Assembly (NCBI GenBank): GCA_051650305.1 | Contig: JBOFIT010000138.1 | Span: 1-23,456 of the forward strand | Length of the DNA: 23,456 bases | Direction: 5' to 3' | DNA from: JBOFDK01 sp051650305 | Lineage (GTDB): Bacteria > Bacillota > Clostridia > Lachnospirales > Cellulosilyticaceae | In this document: one piece after another, positions 15,309 through 23,456 of the stretch | Layout: every line of letters begins with the position of its first letter | Position numbering within the stretch: the first letter of the stretch is position 1 | The notes under the pieces: generated by a model | Seen by the model: the letters and a program-made list of their open reading frames with translations, nothing else | Database searches by the model: none | What the model was told of the DNA's origin: nothing | Position numbers and translations under genes: made by a program

Positions 15309-15337
15309 ATAATAATTCATTTTCATTCAAATGTCAA
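15309..15337 (-). promoter_or_regulatory. Promoter of the second NhaC-family gene
   Basis: Minus-strand TTGACA (15332-15337) and TATTAT (15309-15314) are 17 bp apart. Transcription would start near 15302, giving a leader of about 70 bases, too short for a large riboswitch. Confidence 0.8.
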
Positions 15338-15343
15338 CTATTC

Positions 15344-15386
15344 AAAAAAAGCAATAAGCCACTTTCTCTTGAAAGTAACTTATTGC
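15344..15386 (-). terminator. Terminator of the ABC transporter operon
   Basis: GCAATAAG/CTTATTGC with an inner ACTTTC/GAAAGT stem is flanked by an A-run on one side and a T-run on the other. It can serve the minus-strand ABC operon, whose stop codon is at 15404, and looks usable in both directions. Confidence 0.88.
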
Positions 15387-15403
15387 TTTTAAATTTCTTT
15401 TAT

Positions 15404-18400
15404 TTACTCTACTGATTTCAATGATTCTACCATCTCAATTTTTTGAAGTTTAAAGTGCATCAGCACATTGACTGCCATCGCAAAAACAAATGTCAGAAGC
15501 ATTCCCCATAGGTAGCTTGAACCATAGATTTGTCTACCAAACATCATCTCATCCATTTCTGCTGTTACAATGATAAATAAGAAAAGTGCCTTGCCTAATC
15601 CAAGTCCCATGAGTGCCCCGATTAAGGTAAGAACGATATTTTCTCTATAAATATACTGTGATACTTTAAAGTCATCGAATCCGAGTACTTTAATTGTCGC
15701 TATTTCTCGGTAACGCTCACTTATATTGATGGTCGTTAGGTTATACAGTACCACAGAGGCTAGTAAGGCAGCTGATACCACAAGAATCATCACCACCGTA
15801 TCTAGACTTTCTGTCACACTTGCAAAGCTCTCTGCATGCTTACTCGCAAAAGCAAAGGACATAACGCCTGTATCTTTGATAAGTTCTTCTGAAAGGGCTT
15901 CTACTTGTCCATCACTTAAGTCATTCAGCTGAACAAGCAGCTGGTTTGGTTCAACGCGCTTACCTGTGAGTTGCTTCATGTAAGCATCAGACACATAGAT
16001 GGCATGGCCTATATAATTCTCAGTAATCCCTGTCACTTTAACTTGGTACGTTTCCAGATTACTTTTCTCGACTGCTATGCTATCGCCTACCTGTAGGTGT
16101 AGCGCTTGGGCTAACTTCTCTGAAATAATCGCGCCCTCACCTAAGGTAAGTGGTGCTTGCGACACTCTTTCTCGTAACTGGATAAATGCTTCATCTGTAC
16201 TTTGCTCTGGGAGGATACGCAGGGTAGCTGCTCGGTCTGTCTCAGACGCTAACACCTTAACGTTTTCACTTCTTACTTCTAGTACATCCTTTATCGCTGT
16301 ATGCTCTTTTAGGTTAGTGGTTTCATTTTCTTTTAAACTTATTTCTAGGTCATATCTATATAGGTCACCGTATTGTCTATCCACAATGCTTACGATTGAC
16401 TGCTTAAGACCCAAACCTGCAACAAGTAAGGCTGTACACCCAGCAATACCTATGGTGGTCATAAAGAATTTTTTCTTGTATCTAAAGATATTACGTGCCA
16501 CAACCTTTTGGAAGAAATTCATACGTTTCCATACAAAAGGTATACGTTCTAGTAGAATACGCTTACCTGCTGGTGGTGCTTTAGGTCGCATAAGCTCTGT
16601 AGGTTGTTCCTTTAGTGCCTTCATTGTAGTAAAGGCTGCTGCAAAAACAGTTAAAGCAGTCATAATAATGATCGCGCTTAAGGCTTCTTTTGGATAAAAC
16701 TTGCTGATCAGTGGTGGTGCTGTAAACATCATCCCATAAGCATTATAAATGGTATTTGGGAAAACTTTAAATCCTACCAGTATACCTACCAAGCTTCCCA
16801 CTACACTGGCAATACCTGCGTAAAGCAAGTACTTACTCATAATAGCCATGGTACTATAACCTAATGCTTTGTAAGTCCCCATGGTGATACGTTGTTCATC
16901 CACCATACGTGTCATGGTCGTTAGACATACAAGTGCTGCTACCACAAAGAAAAAGAGGGGGAATATTTTACCGATACGCTCAATGGTTTGGACTGCATTT
17001 TTATAATTCGCTACGCCATAATTAGCTTCTCGCCCAAGCACATACACCTTAGGTTCCTTAAGGTTCTCAAGCTGTTCTCTTCCTTTTACAAGGGCTTCCT
17101 CAGCATCCTTTAGTTGCTCTTCGGCTTCTGCCTTAGATGCTGTGTACTTCTCGTCACCCTCTTCTAAGGTTGCTTTTGCTTCCGCTAACTGTGCCATGCC
17201 TTTTTCTAACCCCGAAAGGGTCGCATCTTTTTCTCTTGCTAATGCTAGCTTCTGTGTCTCTAGCTGCGCTAACCCTTGGCTTAAGGCGACGCCCGTAGCA
17301 GTCAAACTTTCTTCCTGCTTCTTAAGCTCTGCGACGCTCTTTTCATAGATGGTTTCATCTACTTGTAGTGTTGCCATTTGATCGACTAATTGCTTCTCTA
17401 ACTGAAGTTTTTGTTCAAGTAATGCTTCCTGAGCACCATCTTCTGCATTCTGTAGTTGCTCTTCTATTGACTTTAGCTGTACTGCTAAAGCATCTACTTG
17501 TTTTTTAGCTGTTTGAATCTGAACTTTCAGTACTTCTAATTGCTGAATTGTCTTTTCTTTTTCCACTTCGAAAAGTTTCAGTCCTTCTTCATAGTGCTTT
17601 TCATTTTCTTCTAGTTCTAATGCCGCTTGTCTAAGTGCTTCTTCTGCCTTAGCGAAGCCTTCATTTGCTTGTTTTTGTCCATCTATTAGCTTTTTTTCAT
17701 TCTCTAAAATTGCTTCTTTTCCTTGCTGAAGCTTGAGTCCTGCCTTCTCCAGTTCCTGATTCGCCTTTTCTTTCTCAGTACTAAACTTGGCTTCGCCTTC
17801 TTCTAACTCTTTCATGCCTTCATCTAGAAGTTTTTCGTAGCGTTTATACGCTCTTTCTTCCATAAGAGGTGTGACTTCCGTTTTAAAAGTATCCACAAGT
17901 TCTGTATAGTCATCACTGTAGCTATCTAATGACTTGGCTCCTTTTAAAGTAATGAATAACTCTGTATAAATGTCACTCTTAAAGTTCTCCTCTGGAATGT
18001 AGAGATAACTTGCCACACTTCCATTGCCAATCTCTGCTGTACCTCTTTCATAATGCATATAGTAAGGTGAGTTCATAACCCCCACGACTTCATACGTCTC
18101 GTGGGCTAATACGTCTTCCATCTCTGCATCTGTACCTGTTTTCAATGTAAGGGTATCTCCTACTTTTAGAGGTAATCTCGTAAGCTCTGTGCCATCAATC
18201 AGACATTCATTGGGTGCACTCGGCCATCTACCTTCTATAAGCATCGGTTTATTGACCCAGCCGCTTTCTTCTTTAGCGAGCTTTTGTAAACTATGAACCT
18301 TCACCACTGTTTGGTTACCTTCTATTGTCGTAAGGGCATTGATACTGTGGCTTCCCGTTATACTTTCCACCTGCTCAAGCTTCCCGATAGCCTCTCTATC

Positions 18401-18616
18401 AGCGGTTTCTATACCTACTGTTGAAAGGATACGTACGTCCATCATGTCATAGTCATCCATGTATTGGTCAGTCGTATCTTTCATCATAGGGCTACTTACT
18501 TTGATACCCGCAAGGAACGCTACGCCAAGAGCTACAATCGCCATAATAGAGAAAAATCGTCCCAGAGATTTTTTGATTTCTCGTGATGCATCCTTTATTA
18601 AAGATTTTTTTTGCAT
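15404..18616 (-). CDS. FtsX/MacB-type ABC transporter permease with long coiled coil (1070 aa)
   Basis: The protein begins with a cytoplasmic basic stretch and a membrane helix (about residues 20-40), followed by an extracellular MacB-like region (about 45-255). A long heptad-rich coiled coil of some 260 residues follows (about 260-520). Then come a first FtsX-type block with three helices (about 550-670) and another helix near 718-740. A second extracellular part (about 745-930) and a final FtsX block with three helices (about 940-1057) complete it. The two FtsX blocks make it an internally duplicated permease. GTAATG overlaps the stop codon of the ATPase gene by one base, so the two are translationally coupled. 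A GTG at 18622 is an alternative start. It is likely a mechanotransmission-type exporter or envelope-remodelling transporter; the substrate is unknown. Confidence 0.92.
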   Translation of the reverse strand: MQKKSLIKDASREIKKSLGRFFSIMAIVALGVAFLAGIKVSSPMMKDTTDQYMDDYDMMDVRILSTVGIETADREAIGKLEQVESITGSHSINALTTIEGNQTVVKVHSLQKLAKEESGWVNKPMLIEGRWPSAPNECLIDGTELTRLPLKVGDTLTLKTGTDAEMEDVLAHETYEVVGVMNSPYYMHYERGTAEIGNGSVASYLYIPEENFKSDIYTELFITLKGAKSLDSYSDDYTELVDTFKTEVTPLMEERAYKRYEKLLDEGMKELEEGEAKFSTEKEKANQELEKAGLKLQQGKEAILENEKKLIDGQKQANEGFAKAEEALRQAALELEENEKHYEEGLKLFEVEKEKTIQQLEVLKVQIQTAKKQVDALAVQLKSIEEQLQNAEDGAQEALLEQKLQLEKQLVDQMATLQVDETIYEKSVAELKKQEESLTATGVALSQGLAQLETQKLALAREKDATLSGLEKGMAQLAEAKATLEEGDEKYTASKAEAEEQLKDAEEALVKGREQLENLKEPKVYVLGREANYGVANYKNAVQTIERIGKIFPLFFFVVAALVCLTTMTRMVDEQRITMGTYKALGYSTMAIMSKYLLYAGIASVVGSLVGILVGFKVFPNTIYNAYGMMFTAPPLISKFYPKEALSAIIIMTALTVFAAAFTTMKALKEQPTELMRPKAPPAGKRILLERIPFVWKRMNFFQKVVARNIFRYKKKFFMTTIGIAGCTALLVAGLGLKQSIVSIVDRQYGDLYRYDLEISLKENETTNLKEHTAIKDVLEVRSENVKVLASETDRAATLRILPEQSTDEAFIQLRERVSQAPLTLGEGAIISEKLAQALHLQVGDSIAVEKSNLETYQVKVTGITENYIGHAIYVSDAYMKQLTGKRVEPNQLLVQLNDLSDGQVEALSEELIKDTGVMSFAFASKHAESFASVTESLDTVVMILVVSAALLASVVLYNLTTINISERYREIATIKVLGFDDFKVSQYIYRENIVLTLIGALMGLGLGKALFLFIIVTAEMDEMMFGRQIYGSSYLWGMLLTFVFAMAVNVLMHFKLQKIEMVESLKSVE

Positions 18617-19320
18617 TACCACTCAATCCTTTCTACTGGTGTAGGTTCTGGATTGATGATCATCTTCTCTACTTGACCATTCTTCATATGAATAACTTTG
18701 TCACCCATAGGTGTCAATGCTAAATTGTGCGTAATAACTACGACCGTCATATGCATTTGTCTACACATTTTTTGGAGTAGACTAAGAACTGCTTTACCAG
18801 TATTGTAATCCAGTGCCCCTGTGGGTTCATCACATAGCAGTAACTTCGGATTTTTAGCAATAGCTCTAGCGATTGCGACCCTTTGCTGCTCTCCTCCTGA
18901 AAGTTGAGAAGGGAAATTATTTTTTCGGTCATTAAGGCCTACTTCATCTAAAATCTCCTCGATATCCAAAGGATTTTTGATAAGCTGTGTCGCAAGTTCT
19001 ACATTTTCTCGTACTGTTAAGTTTTGTACTAGATTATAAAATTGAAAAACAAAGCCTATATCATCCTTCCGATAATTGGTCAGTTGCTTTTTACTAAACT
19101 TGCTAATATTGGTCCCATCCACCATCAGGTCTCCTGAAGAAGGTATATCCATACCACCTAACAAGTTAAGTACGGTACTTTTACCAGCACCACTACTTCC
19201 AGCGATAATTACAAACTCTCCTTTATGAATATCAAAGCTGACACCATCTACGGCTTTAATAGTTACTTCACCCATTTCATAAGTCTTTTTTATATCTTTA
19301 AAACAAATATATCCACTCAT
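18616..19320 (-). CDS. ABC transporter ATP-binding protein, MacB/LolD type (234 aa)
   Basis: It carries all the ATPase motifs in order: Walker A GSSGAGKS (about 41-48), a Q-loop in FVFQFYNL (about 90-97), signature [14 protein letters not shown] (about 140-153), Walker [13 protein letters not shown] (about 160-171) and the switch His in VVITHN (about 198). The [12 protein letters not shown] and FQFYNL versions are typical of the MacB/LolD/FtsE branch, which powers FtsX-fold permeases. The start used is the ATG at 19320, with AAAGGG 8 bases upstream. An in-frame GTG at 19329 is part of the ribosome site region. The stop overlaps the start of the permease gene, so this ATPase dimer drives that permease. 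Confidence 0.96.
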   Translation of the reverse strand: MSGYICFKDIKKTYEMGEVTIKAVDGVSFDIHKGEFVIIAGSSGAGKSTVLNLLGGMDIPSSGDLMVDGTNISKFSKKQLTNYRKDDIGFVFQFYNLVQNLTVRENVELATQLIKNPLDIEEILDEVGLNDRKNNFPSQLSGGEQQRVAIARAIAKNPKLLLCDEPTGALDYNTGKAVLSLLQKMCRQMHMTVVVITHNLALTPMGDKVIHMKNGQVEKMIINPEPTPVERIEW

Positions 19321-19351
19321 GCTGTCCACCCTTTCTAGTCATTGTGTGTTC

Positions 19352-19357
19352 ATTATA
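19352..19357 (-). promoter_or_regulatory. Possible -10 element of the ABC operon
   Basis: A minus-strand TATAAT lies 31 bases before the ATPase start codon. The hexamer 17 bp upstream (TTTATT) matches the -35 consensus poorly, so the promoter may need an activator. Confidence 0.4.
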
Positions 19358-19394
19358 GTCTTTTACCCTAACAAAATAAAGAAGAAATAAATGC

Positions 19395-19421
19395 AAATAA
19401 AAAGGCCCCCTAAGGCCTTTT
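19395..19421 (-). terminator. Terminator of the Rpn-family gene
   Basis: On the minus strand AAAAGGCC pairs with GGCCTTTT around a short loop and continues into a T-run, starting 3 bases after the stop codon. Confidence 0.88.
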
Positions 19422-19423
19422 CA

Positions 19424-20272
19424 TCAATCCGCTATTCCTTTTGTTTGGGCAGCCAACTGTTGTAATTCTTCTTTTGATAGCCCCGTCACTCTGACCACTA
19501 GATCAATGTCCATTTTTTCATGTAGCATTTTAAGTGCGGTTTCATGCATAGCTTCCAATTTGCCCTCTAGTTTGCCCTCTAGTTTGCCCTCTAATTTGCC
19601 CTCTTCGTATTTTAAATGGTCGCGTTCCAACAAAGTCATGTACTCCACCTCCATTCTTACATCTTTCTTAACCATTTCTACTTTTTCATGTACTGCTTTA
19701 ACTAACTTACTTGTTGTGTTTAAACTTTGTTGTGCCGTAGAGTCATCTACATATCTAAGGAATGCTTTCATATCTTCTGATACATTTGTTTGTGTACCTT
19801 GTGTGTTTAAGAATAACTTGGTCGTTTCATCGCCTAATAAAAGCGTCATATCTTCATTACATCTATTCTCAAAAGTATATTGGCATAAATCTTTCCCAAA
19901 AGGATCAAAAGAGCATATAAAAATAATATAGCTTTTGTGTAATTCCCTATAATTGCATCCTTTCATAATCATGTCAGCATCAATACTTCCTTGATAATAT
20001 CTACTACGCTTAGCAAGATTAGATTGTTCCCCTTTTTGCATTTCAATATTATATACTGTTCCCTCTGTATCTTTTACATAAATATCTAGTCGAACCGATT
20101 TGCTATCAATAGCAAAGTCTATCGTTTGTTGATTATTTAAGAAGTCTATTTTCTCAATGTCAATATTTAATATATTTTCTATTAGTTCCTTGCAAATATC
20201 AGTATCTGTCATAACTTTTGCGAATAAAAAGTCATCATTTAGGTTTAATTCTTGAAGTGTTTTTGTTTTCAT
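19424..20272 (-). CDS. Rpn family recombination-promoting nuclease/putative transposase (282 aa)
   Basis: The N-terminal part LNLNDDFLFAKVMTDTDICK is the usual opening of this PD-(D/E)XK family. The catalytic core is visible as D63 in VRLDIYVKD and E77-M-Q79 in YNIEMQ, with KRSRYYQGSIDADMI after it. Residues about 224-240 are a run of KLEG repeats encoded by four 12-bp tandem units, then a helical tail. Rpn proteins promote recA-independent recombination and cut DNA in vitro; many are multi-copy in clostridial genomes, and some are now linked to phage defence. AAAGGA lies 6 bases before the ATG. The gene has its own terminator and no terminal inverted repeats, so it is not seen as part of a mobile element here. 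Confidence 0.93.
   Translation of the reverse strand: MKTKTLQELNLNDDFLFAKVMTDTDICKELIENILNIDIEKIDFLNNQQTIDFAIDSKSVRLDIYVKDTEGTVYNIEMQKGEQSNLAKRSRYYQGSIDADMIMKGCNYRELHKSYIIFICSFDPFGKDLCQYTFENRCNEDMTLLLGDETTKLFLNTQGTQTNVSEDMKAFLRYVDDSTAQQSLNTTSKLVKAVHEKVEMVKKDVRMEVEYMTLLERDHLKYEEGKLEGKLEGKLEGKLEAMHETALKMLHEKMDIDLVVRVTGLSKEELQQLAAQTKGIAD
19559..19606. repeat. Four 12-bp tandem repeats inside the Rpn gene
   Basis: The unit TTTGCCCTCTAG occurs twice exactly (19559-19582), then as two diverged copies ending in AA and TC (to 19606). Each unit encodes KLEG in register, so changes in copy number would lengthen or shorten the protein without a frameshift. Confidence 0.9.
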
Positions 20273-20329
20273 CGTATTTCCTTTATCTTTACAGTTTATA
20301 TCCTATAGTATATCACTTTTTTTATTGTT

Positions 20330-21745
20330 TTAAAAGGATTCTGCGTTAGCCTCTAAACGTTTGACATATTTCCCTTTTCGTTCTTCTACCACTTTTCCCT
20401 GACTTACAACCACTTCTCCGCCTAGTAGCACATGCTCTGGTCGACCTACTATACGGAAACCTTCGTAAGGGGTATAATCCACATTTTGTAACTGATCACT
20501 GGCTGTGATGGCATCTTCATAAGCAGGATTCCACACAACAATATCTGCATCACTGCCGACTTGCAACGTACCTTTTCTAGGATACATACCAAAAAGCTGG
20601 GCAGCATGGGTGCTGAGTAAGTGTGCCATCTGCTCTTCTCCTATGTACCCTGTCTTCACGCCATAGGTATAGATAAGCTGTGGTCTATGTTCTACACCTG
20701 GTATCCCACAGGGGATTTTGCTAAAGTCCTCCTTGCCTAGCTCCTTTTGCCCCACATAGTTAAAGGAACAGTGGTCCGTACTAATGGTGTCAATCTCCCC
20801 CGCCTTAACCCCTTGCCACAAGGCTTCTACGTCTTCTTTACTTCGTAGGGGTGGTGCAAGGACGTACTTGGCACTTTCAAAACCGTCTAGTTGGTAGTAT
20901 CCCTCATCTAGAAGGAGATACTGTGGACACGTCTCTACATAGACCTTCTGCCCTCTTTGCCTAGCCGCTCTTATGGTCTCTAGCCCTATCTTTGTACTTA
21001 GGTGGACGATATGTACCGGTGCATCTGCTAGATAAGCGATGTCTAGATACCTACTGATTGCTTCTTTTTCTACTATGTCTGGTCTAGACTTAGGATGTGC
21101 TACGGGACTTGTATGCCCTTCCTTAAGGTTTTGCTGGATCAGTTCATTGACCAAATCCCCATTTTCACAATGGACACCTACAATGCCACCGAGTGCTTTT
21201 ACCTTTTTTAGGACTTGATATACCGCTCGGTCACTCACTCTTAAACTGTCATAAGCCATATAGAGCTTAAAAGACGTAACCCCCTGTGCTTTCATCACCT
21301 CAAGTTCTTCCGCCACTTCCTCTGTCCAGTCTGTGATTGCCATATGGAAACCATAGTCACTACAACTTTTGCCTTGTGCCTTCTGATGCCATATGTCTAA
21401 GGCTTCCTGTAAGGTTTGCCCTTTTTCTTGGGTGGCAAAGTCAATAATCGTCGTGGTGCCTCCTCTTAGAGCTGCCTTTGTCCCTGTGTAGAAGTCATCT
21501 GCGGTGTGGGCTGTCCCCGTGTCCATATCAAAGTGGGTATGGGCATCGATAAAGCCTGGGAAGAGGATGCAGCCTGTGGCATCGATGATTTGTACCTCAC
21601 TTGCTTCTCCCTCTATGGTATGTTGCTTGATACTTTGTGCGATGCCTTCTCCTATCTGTGTGATGATGCCATCTTCCATAAGCACATCTGTTAGCTGCCC
21701 CTCTGGTTTTCCTGCAAGTCGCCCACCTTGAATCAGTAGCTGCAT
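20330..21745 (-). CDS. hydA: Dihydropyrimidinase/D-hydantoinase (471 aa)
   Basis: This cyclic amidohydrolase opens five- and six-membered cyclic ureides. The metal ligands are all present: HTHFD (H69, H71), the Lys that becomes carboxylated in SFKLYMAYD (about K160), VHCENGD (H192), HIVHLS (about H248) and STDHCSFN (D324). GFIDAHTHFD and the PGVEHRPQL stretch place it in the dihydropyrimidinase/hydantoinase clade, and its length is standard. The start used is the ATG at 21745, with AGAGG 8 bases upstream. A GTG at 21754 lies in the ribosome site. It follows carbamate kinase and a ygeW-type gene, the same grouping as hyuA in the E. coli ygeW-yqeA region. Its product is probably a carbamoylated amino acid formed during purine or hydantoin breakdown. 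Confidence 0.95.
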   Translation of the reverse strand: MQLLIQGGRLAGKPEGQLTDVLMEDGIITQIGEGIAQSIKQHTIEGEASEVQIIDATGCILFPGFIDAHTHFDMDTGTAHTADDFYTGTKAALRGGTTTIIDFATQEKGQTLQEALDIWHQKAQGKSCSDYGFHMAITDWTEEVAEELEVMKAQGVTSFKLYMAYDSLRVSDRAVYQVLKKVKALGGIVGVHCENGDLVNELIQQNLKEGHTSPVAHPKSRPDIVEKEAISRYLDIAYLADAPVHIVHLSTKIGLETIRAARQRGQKVYVETCPQYLLLDEGYYQLDGFESAKYVLAPPLRSKEDVEALWQGVKAGEIDTISTDHCSFNYVGQKELGKEDFSKIPCGIPGVEHRPQLIYTYGVKTGYIGEEQMAHLLSTHAAQLFGMYPRKGTLQVGSDADIVVWNPAYEDAITASDQLQNVDYTPYEGFRIVGRPEHVLLGGEVVVSQGKVVEERKGKYVKRLEANAESF

Positions 21746-21778
21746 CTTCTTCACCTCTCTATCTCTTTTTAAATTTAC

Positions 21779-22711
21779 TTATTTCTGTAAAATACGCGTC
21801 CCTGTCTTGCCTGCTATCCCTTCTTTGGCCTTTTCTAGAAGTGTTATAAGGGCATAGCGGCCTCGTTTGGATTCTGCGAAAGCTGCTGCTGCCTCTACCT
21901 TTGGCAACATAGATCCTGGGGCAAAGTGTCCCTCTCTCATATACTGTCTAGCTTCCTCTGGCGTCAACTCTGTAAGCCACTGTACTTCTGGTTTACCAAA
22001 GTTGATGGCTACCTTTTCTACGGCAGTAAGGATGATGAGGCCATCTGCATCCAGTAGTTTAGCTAATGTGCAGCTCGCAAAGTCTTTATCAATGACTGCA
22101 CCGACACCACTAAGATGATGCCCCTTGGCAACGACGGGGATACCTCCACCACCACCAGCTACAACGATCTGTCCCTGCTCTACCAAAGCACGTATCGTAT
22201 CTATCTCCACAATGTCTACGGGCTTCGGCGATGCTACCACACGCCTAAAGCCACGCCCACTGTCTTCCACCACACTGTAACCTTGACTGACTAACTCCTT
22301 GGCCTCTTCCTTTGTCATAAACCTCCCGATAGGCTTGGTAGGGTTTAAGAAAGCTTTATCTTCTGGGTCAACCCGCACTTGGGTAATCAAGGTGACTACT
22401 GGTTTTTGGATGCCCCTTTCTAGCAATTCCTCTCGCAAGCTATTTTGAATATCATAGCCGATATACCCTTGGCTCATAGCCACACATACAGACATAGGAA
22501 TGACCGGGGTACGGGGGTCTGCTAGATGCATCTCCCCCATCGCCACATTAATCATTCCAACTTGAGGGCCATTGCCGTGAGATATGACCACTTGGTGTCC
22601 TTCTTCTACCAGGTCTGCTATGGCCTTAGCTGTCTCTTTCACTGCAATCATTTGCTCGTGCAAATTGTTACCTAATGCATTGCCACCTAATGCAATGACG
22701 ATTTTTGCCAT
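21779..22711 (-). CDS. arcC: Carbamate kinase (310 aa)
   Basis: The sequence starts MAKIVIALGGNALG and contains VVISHGNGPQVG, RRVVASPKPVDIVE, VVAGGGGGIPV and a C-terminal GSMLPKVEAAAAF stretch, all hallmarks of carbamate kinase (amino acid kinase fold). It makes ATP from carbamoyl phosphate and ADP, releasing carbamate, which breaks down to ammonia and CO2. The ATG at 22711 is preferred because AGGAG lies 8 bases upstream; an ATG two codons earlier is too close to it. It lies 11 bases after the ygeW-type gene and 33 before hydA. In this context it is the energy-yielding step for carbamoyl phosphate released by the neighbouring transferase, equivalent to YqeA, rather than part of an arginine deiminase operon. 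Confidence 0.96.
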   Translation of the reverse strand: MAKIVIALGGNALGNNLHEQMIAVKETAKAIADLVEEGHQVVISHGNGPQVGMINVAMGEMHLADPRTPVIPMSVCVAMSQGYIGYDIQNSLREELLERGIQKPVVTLITQVRVDPEDKAFLNPTKPIGRFMTKEEAKELVSQGYSVVEDSGRGFRRVVASPKPVDIVEIDTIRALVEQGQIVVAGGGGGIPVVAKGHHLSGVGAVIDKDFASCTLAKLLDADGLIILTAVEKVAINFGKPEVQWLTELTPEEARQYMREGHFAPGSMLPKVEAAAAFAESKRGRYALITLLEKAKEGIAGKTGTRILQK

Positions 22712-22722
22712 ACACATCTCTC

Positions 22723-23456
22723 CTATTTCTTCACACGTTTTTTCTCTTTATCTTCAAATTTTGTAAGGGTTTTCTGTGGGTTTTTGACTTTAGCAAGAAA
22801 CATCATGGCTGCAATAATATATGGTTTATAAGATGCTTCTTTGTACAGCTGATCTCGGTAGCGGTCAAATACACTGGCAGCTACTTCTCCTTCTTTGCAG
22901 CTTACCCCTGAGATATCCGCTGGTAGACAGTGCATGTAGAGTGCCTTACCGTCCTTGGTGGTAGCCATCAGTTCTTCCGTACATTCCCAGTCTTTGTGTT
23001 GTGCATTTTGTGCCAGTAGCTCTTTTTCCAGTGCCTTAATCCCTGCTTCGTCTCCTACGCCATAAAGCTCCGTACGTTTCTCCATCGCTTTAAAAGATGC
23101 CCAGCTCTTTGGATACACGATATCAGCATCTTTGAAGGCTTCTGCCATAGAATGTGTCTTGGTAAAGGAGCCACCTGACGCTTCAGCATTGGCCTTTGCC
23201 ACTTCTTCGACTTCGCTCATGACTTCATACCCTTCTGGGTGGGCGAGTACCACATCCATTCCCATACGTGTCATCAAAGCAATAATTCCCTGTGGCACTG
23301 AAAGAGGCTTACCATAGGATGGTGAGTAGGCCCATGTCATAGCGATCTTCTTCCCTTTCAAGTTCTCTATACCACCAAATTCATGAATCAGATGGAGCAT
23401 ATCTGCCATAGACTGAGTCGGATGATCAATATCACACTGCAAGTTCACAAGGGTTG
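22723..23456 (-). CDS. ygeW: YgeW-type carbamoyltransferase (5' end beyond window)
   Basis: The frame is open to the right edge, and the visible part is the C-terminal 244 residues. It reads NLQCDIDHPTQSMADMLHL, then the carbamoyltransferase second domain with WAYSPSYGKPLSVPQG, LAHPEGYEV, DIVYPKSWASFKAME and the substrate loop MHCLPADISGVSCKEGEV. HPTQ and HCLPAD are general aspartate/ornithine carbamoyltransferase motifs, while AYSPSYGKPLSVP and LPADISGVSCKEGEV are peculiar to YgeW. YgeW proteins belong to a knotted branch whose natural substrate is not settled; the gene is part of the anaerobic purine (uric acid) degradation loci of gut bacteria. It should release or use carbamoyl phosphate handled by the carbamate kinase downstream. 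Confidence 0.93.
   Translation of the reverse strand, partial: TLVNLQCDIDHPTQSMADMLHLIHEFGGIENLKGKKIAMTWAYSPSYGKPLSVPQGIIALMTRMGMDVVLAHPEGYEVMSEVEEVAKANAEASGGSFTKTHSMAEAFKDADIVYPKSWASFKAMEKRTELYGVGDEAGIKALEKELLAQNAQHKDWECTEELMATTKDGKALYMHCLPADISGVSCKEGEVAASVFDRYRDQLYKEASYKPYIIAAMMFLAKVKNPQKTLTKFEDKEKKRVKK

Noticed and set aside
19559..19606. The short tandem repeats as a CRISPR array or replication iterons
   Set aside because: The units are 12 bp, contiguous, in frame and encode KLEG within a protein family known for such repeats.
19424..20272. The Rpn-family gene as part of a transposon or insertion sequence
   Set aside because: No terminal inverted repeats or target-site duplication were found around it, and it has its own ribosome site and terminator.

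Overview
The window looks like chromosomal DNA from a low-GC Gram-positive anaerobe, most probably class Clostridia. The evidence is strong AGGAGG-type ribosome binding sites, TTGACA/TATAAT promoters, U-tailed intrinsic terminators, a lysine riboswitch, an Rpn-family nuclease with KLEG repeats, and a YgeW/carbamate kinase/hydantoinase cluster. No rRNA, tRNA, CRISPR array, insertion sequence or phage gene was seen. The species cannot be fixed from this sequence.

Layout. 1-1.7 kb: 5' part of an NhaC-superfamily transporter gene on the minus strand, with a lysine riboswitch and terminator in its leader, so it is a predicted lysine transporter. 1.7-2.9 kb: a 64-residue hypothetical protein and a secreted hypothetical protein, the latter with a poly-G tract and a perfect inverted repeat at its promoter. 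2.9-9.6 kb: a tight three-gene operon for a MukF-like kleisin, a MukE-like subunit and a MukB-sized SMC ATPase. These belong to the Wadjet/Mks (JetA, JetB, JetC) group, but no JetD nuclease gene is present. 9.7-11.3 kb, plus strand: a PadR regulator and a flavodoxin-fold oxidoreductase, each preceded by the same 16-bp palindrome. 11.3-12.8 kb: a Phd/YefM antitoxin whose toxin survives only as a start-codon stub, a small membrane protein behind a leader terminator, and a GNAT acetyltransferase. 12.7-15.2 kb, minus strand: a DMT-family transporter and a second NhaC-family antiporter. 15.4-19.3 kb: an ABC ATPase and a giant FtsX-type permease with a long coiled coil. 19.4-20.3 kb: an Rpn-family nuclease. 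20.3-23.5 kb: a catabolic operon in the order ygeW (partial), carbamate kinase, dihydropyrimidinase/hydantoinase.

Function. The SMC operon is the most interesting block. It has the composition of a DNA-loop-extruding condensin but no nuclease subunit. Its ATPase ends in QLSLF, a close match to the bacterial sliding-clamp binding motif, and carries Asp-Asn where the Walker B Asp-Glu pair normally sits. Together these suggest a housekeeping or replisome-linked Mks-type complex rather than a complete Wadjet plasmid-defence system. The ygeW/arcC/hydA operon fits anaerobic purine or hydantoin breakdown, with ATP gained from carbamoyl phosphate. The PadR/flavoprotein pair reads as a small self-regulated stress or xenobiotic circuit.

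Start sites. For several genes the longest open frame begins at a GTG or TTG that lies inside the Shine-Dalgarno sequence of a downstream ATG. The coordinates here use that ATG.
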